Assembly (NCBI GenBank): GCA_018398815.1
Contig: CM031607.1
Span: forward strand, 85,382,146-85,446,145
Direction of reading: 5' to 3'
Length of the DNA: 64,000 nt
DNA from: Conus ventricosus
Taxonomy: Eukaryota; Mollusca; Gastropoda; Neogastropoda; Conidae
In this document: positions 59,767 through 64,000 of the stretch, in pieces
Position numbering within the stretch: the stretch's first letter is position 1
How the letters are laid out: every line of letters starts with the position of its first letter
Translations under genes and position numbers: made by a program
The notes under the pieces: model-generated
Database searches by the model: none
Told to the model about the DNA's origin: nothing
What the model saw: the letters and a program-made list of their open reading frames with translations, nothing else

Positions 59767-59973
59767 GTGAATTCAAACGAAAGCATGGATAAGGAAAAAC
59801 AGCGATACTGCGTTGTTGAAGCAGACGAGACGGGGATTCTGCGCGTATTTTACGTCTCCAAGTTTGGCGGGATTCATCGCGCTATTAGACGTCTTTCTCG
59901 CTATTCTCGTTCTCTTCTCGAACAAAGAGCTGGCATGTCTGCGTGCGTTGTATTGGGTTTTATGTTCCGTTGA
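59767..59973 (+). CDS. Candidate 68-codon frame, unknown product
   Basis: The plus frame starts MNSNESMDKEKQRYCVVEAD, with a second in-frame ATG at residue 7. It is basic in the second half (GGIHRAIRRLSRYSRSLLEQ) and stops at 59,973. It sits downstream of the promoter-like motifs. Codon use looks plausible, but no family is recognised and it could be the first exon of a longer gene. Confidence 0.28.
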   Translation: MNSNESMDKEKQRYCVVEADETGILRVFYVSKFGGIHRAIRRLSRYSRSLLEQRAGMSACVVLGFMFR

Positions 59974-60495
59974 AACTTGAAGAAAGAAAAGAGTGAATTA
60001 AGGGTGTATTCAAAATGATAATGTGAAGAATGAGAAAGTTAGTTTTCTTTATTCGTTCTGCAACAATCCTGATTGATCAACATTTTTATTTTCGCCTAGG
60101 TTCTATTTTCGTTCACGGTTGGCTCGAGGTGATCTCCCTTGCTTGGATCAACCGTGTCTTGGCCTAATCGGAAAATTTTGTAGTAACCTTTGAACCAGCA
60201 AGGAGTCAAGGTCGATGGTGGAATTGAGCCGATGTTGGACCAAGACTGGCAGCCCAAGGCTGGCGCACAGCGGAGTGTACTCCGCCGCGTAGTTGATCGT
60301 GGTTTAGTGGTAGGTACACTGTTTTGCATTAACTATGAGGGGTCCAGAAAAGGAGTCTCATACGGGACAACCGGTGATTACATTGGCTTCTACGTATTGC
60401 ATTCATTGGATAAAAGCAGACTTGGGCATCCTTTGCTTTGTCTGATTCACGTATGTAACAAAGTGAGTCTACGGTGTTTTGATTGTCCTCAAAGT
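59974..60495. other. No confident gene; GC-balanced stretch at 60,100-60,330
   Basis: Both strands are open across 60,096-60,400. The minus strand contains PCWFKGYYKIFRLGQDTVD and the plus strand LRRVVDRGLVVGTLFCINYE. Neither is recognised. The openness of both strands over about 230 bp is mildly suggestive of a former exon. Confidence 0.35.
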
Positions 60496-60556
<61 letters not shown>

Positions 60557-60586
60557 ATGTATGTGTGTGTGTGTGTGTGTGTGAAT
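60496..60586. repeat. (TG)n microsatellite
   Basis: About 40 TG units with a small gcgtatgta interruption. Confidence 0.95.
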
Positions 60587-60699
60587 ATTTAGCATTGATA
60601 TTTTTTGCAGTTTCAAGTACTAGCTGAACAATAATAATAATCAACTGGTTGATTGCGGTCACTTTCCTGGAAGAAGAACTAAATTTGCGAGAATGACAA

Positions 60700-60972
60700 A
60701 TATTAAAGAGATGCCATACATAAAGATGTCATAAAATGGTCACAAATTATGAAGTGATGCCCTTCATGAAGATGTCAGCACTGTACGGGTGTCTTCCATG
60801 ATGATGTCATCACTGTATAGTTGCCTTGCATGATGATGTCGTCACTGTACAGGTGCCTTGCATGATGATGTCATCACTGTACAGGTGCCTTGCATGATGA
60901 TATCATCACTGAAGAGATGCTTTACATGAAGACGTCATTGGAGAAATGTGTTCCATGAGGACGTCATGGAAT
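60700..60972. repeat. About 32-bp minisatellite, about 8 diverged copies
   Basis: The core catgatgatgtcatcactgt followed by acaggtgccttg has a 32-bp period in the centre (60,795-60,920). Edge copies are diverged (catgaagacgtcat, catgaggacgtcat). The unit carries a tgatgtca or gacgtca step resembling a CRE half-site, so the array is a string of such near-sites. Confidence 0.88.
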
Positions 60973-61304
60973 GATAAAGGCTTTTAATTTTTAAGAAGCA
61001 TTTTTCAAACGGCAAAAAAAACATGTTCTTTGAGAAATGTTTTACTCTAATATATTATTGCAGACCTGCATATCCTTTCTCACATAAGCTGGTTCATGAT
61101 TCAAAACAAACAAAGAAACCGGGTACATTTTACATTCCAGTGAAAGCACATTTAATTAATAGCAAGTTCAAGTTTTTCATCAGTTTAATCACATTTCGTA
61201 AACCTTTTTACTTGTTACATCAAAATAAAGTCATTTTCAAATTACGTGCGAAATCATGTTGTTGTGTAAAAATCTCAATATTGTAACGTTTGTTGTGATC
61301 CTAA
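60973..61304. other. No gene recognised
   Basis: AT-rich sequence with an 87-codon plus-strand frame (61,023-61,286) that has no recognised domain. Confidence 0.4.
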
Positions 61305-61540
61305 CCTGTTAGGCATTCAACTTCGAAGCCTTACGAAGAAAGTCGGGCTCTTAAAATTCTAAATACTTCGCACGCGGGGCACTAAAATCGTGCCAGACTC
61401 CTCAGTGCCTACATGAATCTGTTAAGGCATTCAACTTACCAACCTTTTGAAGACATTCAGGCTCTTTCAATTCCGAATTCTGTACCAGTGTGGCACGAAA
61501 ATCGTGTCTGAGTCCTCAGCACCAACATGAACATTTGTGA
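61305..61540. repeat. Two diverged 120-bp tandem copies
   Basis: Both copies begin ctgttaggcattcaactt or ctgttaaggcattcaactt (at about 61,306 and 61,425) and continue through gaag, aggctctt, aattc, ggcac-aaaatcgtg, ctcctcag or gtcctcag, and acatgaa. Offset is about 120 bp. Confidence 0.85.
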
Positions 61541-61873
61541 TATTATAAATCTGACATTTTTATACAATCTGTTTGGAGGTATGATTATTGCTTTAAACAC
61601 CTATGAAAGATACGCTACTCACAGTGTAACAAACATTGAAAGATTATTATGCTACCAAGATCAGAACTTTTTTTTTAATTAGGCAGGCAGATCTTATTTA
61701 GAACTTAGAACAAATACAGACATCTGTCACCATGCATACCTTAGAAGAACTTTTTCTTTTTAGATCTTCAATATAAGGTTTCATGAAACGGCGAATTGAG
61801 CAACCTTACTTATATTCACAAGAAGAGTAACCAAACTGGATGCAAGATCGATTCCAAAATAGAATGACCTAGG
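61541..61873. other. No gene recognised
   Basis: AT-rich unassigned sequence. Confidence 0.4.
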
Positions 61874-61955
61874 TTCAGATATCGACCAGACAAAAATAAC
61901 CGTTATTTTCAGATGTCGACCAGACAAATATGACCGTTGTTTTCAGATGTAGACC
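61874..61955. repeat. 34-bp tandem repeat, about 2.4 copies
   Basis: The unit cagatgtcgaccagacaaat followed by atgaccgttgtttt recurs with small changes. Confidence 0.85.
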
Positions 61956-62174
61956 AGCCTGGTCAGTGACGAACCGATTCAGACTGGCACCAGCTAACAC
62001 TACACAGTCTCCACCCCCTTGCCTCCTGCGCCAGGTGCCAACCATCGACGATCAATATATTTCCGTTGATATTCAGTCATCCCATGTTCATGGGATCAAC
62101 ATGTTTTCTCATTCTCACAGCAGAAAATATGGCGCTAAGAAGAATGTGACTGACTGCTGTTGATTCCAGCCAAT

Positions 62175-62249
62175 AATGCCAAAGAAGAAGAAGGAGGAGC
62201 CAGGGCCGTTAGTTCTGCAGAGGCAGATGAAACCCAAACGCCGCGTGTA
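62175..62249 (+). CDS. Candidate short N-terminal frame beginning MPKKKK
   Basis: An ATG at 62,175 opens a 24-codon frame starting MPKKKKEEPGPLVLQ and ending MKPKRRV before TAA; a gtgtaa step at the end could be a weak donor. Lys-rich starts of this kind are common in conserved animal proteins. An atatggcgc YY1-like element lies upstream near 62,130 and a perfect CRE lies 135 bp downstream. Too short to assign. Confidence 0.2.
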
Positions 62250-62380
62250 AACGTTGCAGTGGGACACGGACACAAACCGCTATGGTACTGTTACACTCAG
62301 AGACAGATCGCATGTTACGTCCATTTCAGCCCTGACAATAACAGCAGAAACAATCACGGAGCAGCCGAGCGCTCAAGACA

Positions 62381-62392
62381 CATGACGTCATG
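62381..62392. promoter_or_regulatory. Perfect CRE palindrome
   Basis: The 12-bp palindrome catgacgtcatg contains the full CRE tgacgtca (62,383-62,390), the binding site of CREB/ATF proteins. It lies in a GC-richer stretch (62,160-62,430) that may be a promoter or first-exon region. Confidence 0.4.
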
Positions 62393-62727
62393 ATTCTGGG
62401 GTCGTTTCGGGAAGCATTAGACGTGGTGCTATGCAAAATCCAACTATAGGCCCCCATTCCACCCACTCACACCCCCTTATTGACTTCCTCCCTTTCCTGC
62501 CGGTGTTTTCCCAACACTCCAACAATATGTTCTCTGCGCCTCCCCCCTCCCCCTCATCTCCACGCCCTCCTTATCCCTCCTCACTTGCCCCATCAAACGT
62601 TACCCTTCCTTTCACCTATATCTGTCGTGTATGTACACTTGAGTCCCAAATGGCAGTGCGTCCGCTTGTCTGTGTTTGAATGAAATTACCTCCAAGAGAC
62701 CATTAGATATAAACGGATTAGAGATGA

Positions 62728-62866
62728 TCCTGAAGACATTTCTCAGGTTATCCTGAGGACATTTCTCAGGTTATCCTGAGGACATTTCTCAGGCGATCCT
62801 GAGGACATTTCTCAGGTGATCCTGAGGACATTTCTCGGGTGCTCCTGAGGACAATTTTCAGATGAT
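62728..62866. repeat. 23-bp minisatellite with internal palindrome, about 6 copies
   Basis: The unit ctgaggacatttctcaggtt plus atc has a period of 23. Each junction forms ctcagg-ttat-cctgag, a six-base stem inverted repeat, so the array can form serial small hairpins. Confidence 0.92.
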
Positions 62867-63690
62867 CGTAAAAAACGTTTCTCAAATCAGTCAATTGCAC
62901 AATACTCCTTCTGACAACACTAGAATCAGTGATAAATGACATATCTGCAGGAAATGACAAGAAATATGGATAGTCTTTTTTGTCTTACAACCGTAGACGT
63001 GAAAATGGCTGTCAGCAACAACAAAGCTGTCAACAACGGAAATCGTGATGATTGGAATAGGTGTGTTGATATGTTGACGGTAAAATTCGCAGTCATCTCG
63101 ATGTCCAATGATAGATCCTAATATCTTCCGTGGTCCGGTTTCCACATCGCGATGCTGTATTGTCACACGCACGATCTGAATTTATTCTTTGACAGTTATA
63201 AGCAACAAACTCCCATCGACTCCCCTATCCCTGCCCTCTTGAGAATGGGCATTGTAAACTCACCCCAATACATCGTTCATTCATTCAGTATAACAAATAT
63301 ATACATGTAAATTTTTGTTTATATTTTAACATGCAAACGCATGTGTTGGCTGTTGCTTTCTTAGTGTATTATTTGTTAATTCGATGTTAAAGGATTAATG
63401 CGTTAGAGTTATTTCATATTTGGTAGATTCTCATTGATTTTCATATGTTCATAGCTTTGATACTCATTGTTTGATAATTATCCAACATTTTTTACCCGTT
63501 TCCCTATGCAATGATTATATTTTCAACACTTGTACACACTCATGCAAATACCGACAAACACACGTACGTTTATATCAAACTTTTACATGCTGTCAACTCC
63601 TTCCCACTCTCCATATCCCTTCCTTTCTCCCCCATCCTTTCCCACCGTCAAATATCACGTTTAATGAACACGCGTTAAACGGACTAACAA
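62867..63690. other. No gene recognised
   Basis: Unassigned AT-leaning sequence. Short frames on both strands at 62,891-63,172 show no domain. Confidence 0.4.
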
Positions 63691-63694
63691 CATC

Positions 63695-63733
<39 letters not shown>

Positions 63734-63783
63734 CATTGATTCATTCATTCATTCATTCATTCATTCATTCATTCACCCATTCA

Positions 63784-63839
<56 letters not shown>

Positions 63840-63922
63840 GTCTGTCTCTCTCTTCTCTCTCCCTCCCTCCATCTTCCATTCTCTCTCTCTCACTTCTTCC
63901 CTCCTCCCTTCTCTCTCTCTCA

Positions 63923-63976
<54 letters not shown>
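63691..63976. repeat. GATT/CATT then CT microsatellites
   Basis: (TGAT)n at about 63,693-63,733, (CATT)n at about 63,733-63,785, then (CT)n tracts at about 63,787-63,835 and 63,926-63,976 with CT/CCT-rich sequence between. Confidence 0.95.
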
Positions 63977-63980
<4 letters not shown>

Positions 63981-64000
63981 GTGCTAACGACTAAAACTGT

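Overview
The window looks like nuclear DNA from an invertebrate animal, most likely a mollusc. The evidence is dense long CA/TG/GA microsatellites, several minisatellites, decayed Tx1/L1-like and RNase H-bearing non-LTR retrotransposons (LINEs), and no compact gene layout. No bacterial operon, rRNA gene, intact tRNA gene or CRISPR array was seen. The species is not readable from the sequence, and 'mollusc' is an inference from repeat style.

Layout. 0-5 kb: a 32-bp minisatellite, a 5'-truncated RNase H LINE on the minus strand with an 8-bp target-site duplication, a 49-bp minisatellite, and AT-rich low-complexity DNA. 5-16 kb: a nested set of retrotransposons, all on the minus strand. An older Tx1-like LINE (endonuclease at 14.9-15.7 kb, reverse transcriptase and C-terminus at 5.3-7.9 kb) is split by a nearly full-length ~7.0 kb Tx1-like LINE (7,867-14,862; ORF1, ORF2, poly-A tail) flanked by a 15-bp duplication. 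The older copy also carries a 52-bp insertion of an RNase H LINE tail, with a 10-bp duplication. 16.8-20.9 kb: a ~4 kb array of a ~52-bp minisatellite. 21-25.9 kb: a two-unit tRNA-like SINE, two decayed LINE ends, CA/TG blocks and a 26-bp minisatellite.

25.9-44.8 kb: about 19 kb of abnormal sequence saturated with homopolymer runs and lacking the microsatellites seen everywhere else. I read this as unpolished or erroneous consensus, not normal biology. Faint minus-strand LINE traces survive at 40.6-41.2 kb, and tandem duplications can be made out inside it.

44.8-64 kb: normal sequence resumes. It holds a LINE 3' end with a CTA tail, a 26-bp minisatellite, a few low-confidence candidate exons and promoter motifs, and a structurally busy region at 53-57 kb. 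That region has a 142-bp near-perfect palindrome, an 88-bp repeat built on a 16-bp palindrome that recurs inverted 3.1 kb away, a tandem segmental duplication, and long G and C runs. Penelope-like terminal motifs with a hammerhead-like core occur at 53.1, 53.9 and 58.8 kb. The window ends in CT repeats. No complete, confidently identifiable host gene was found.
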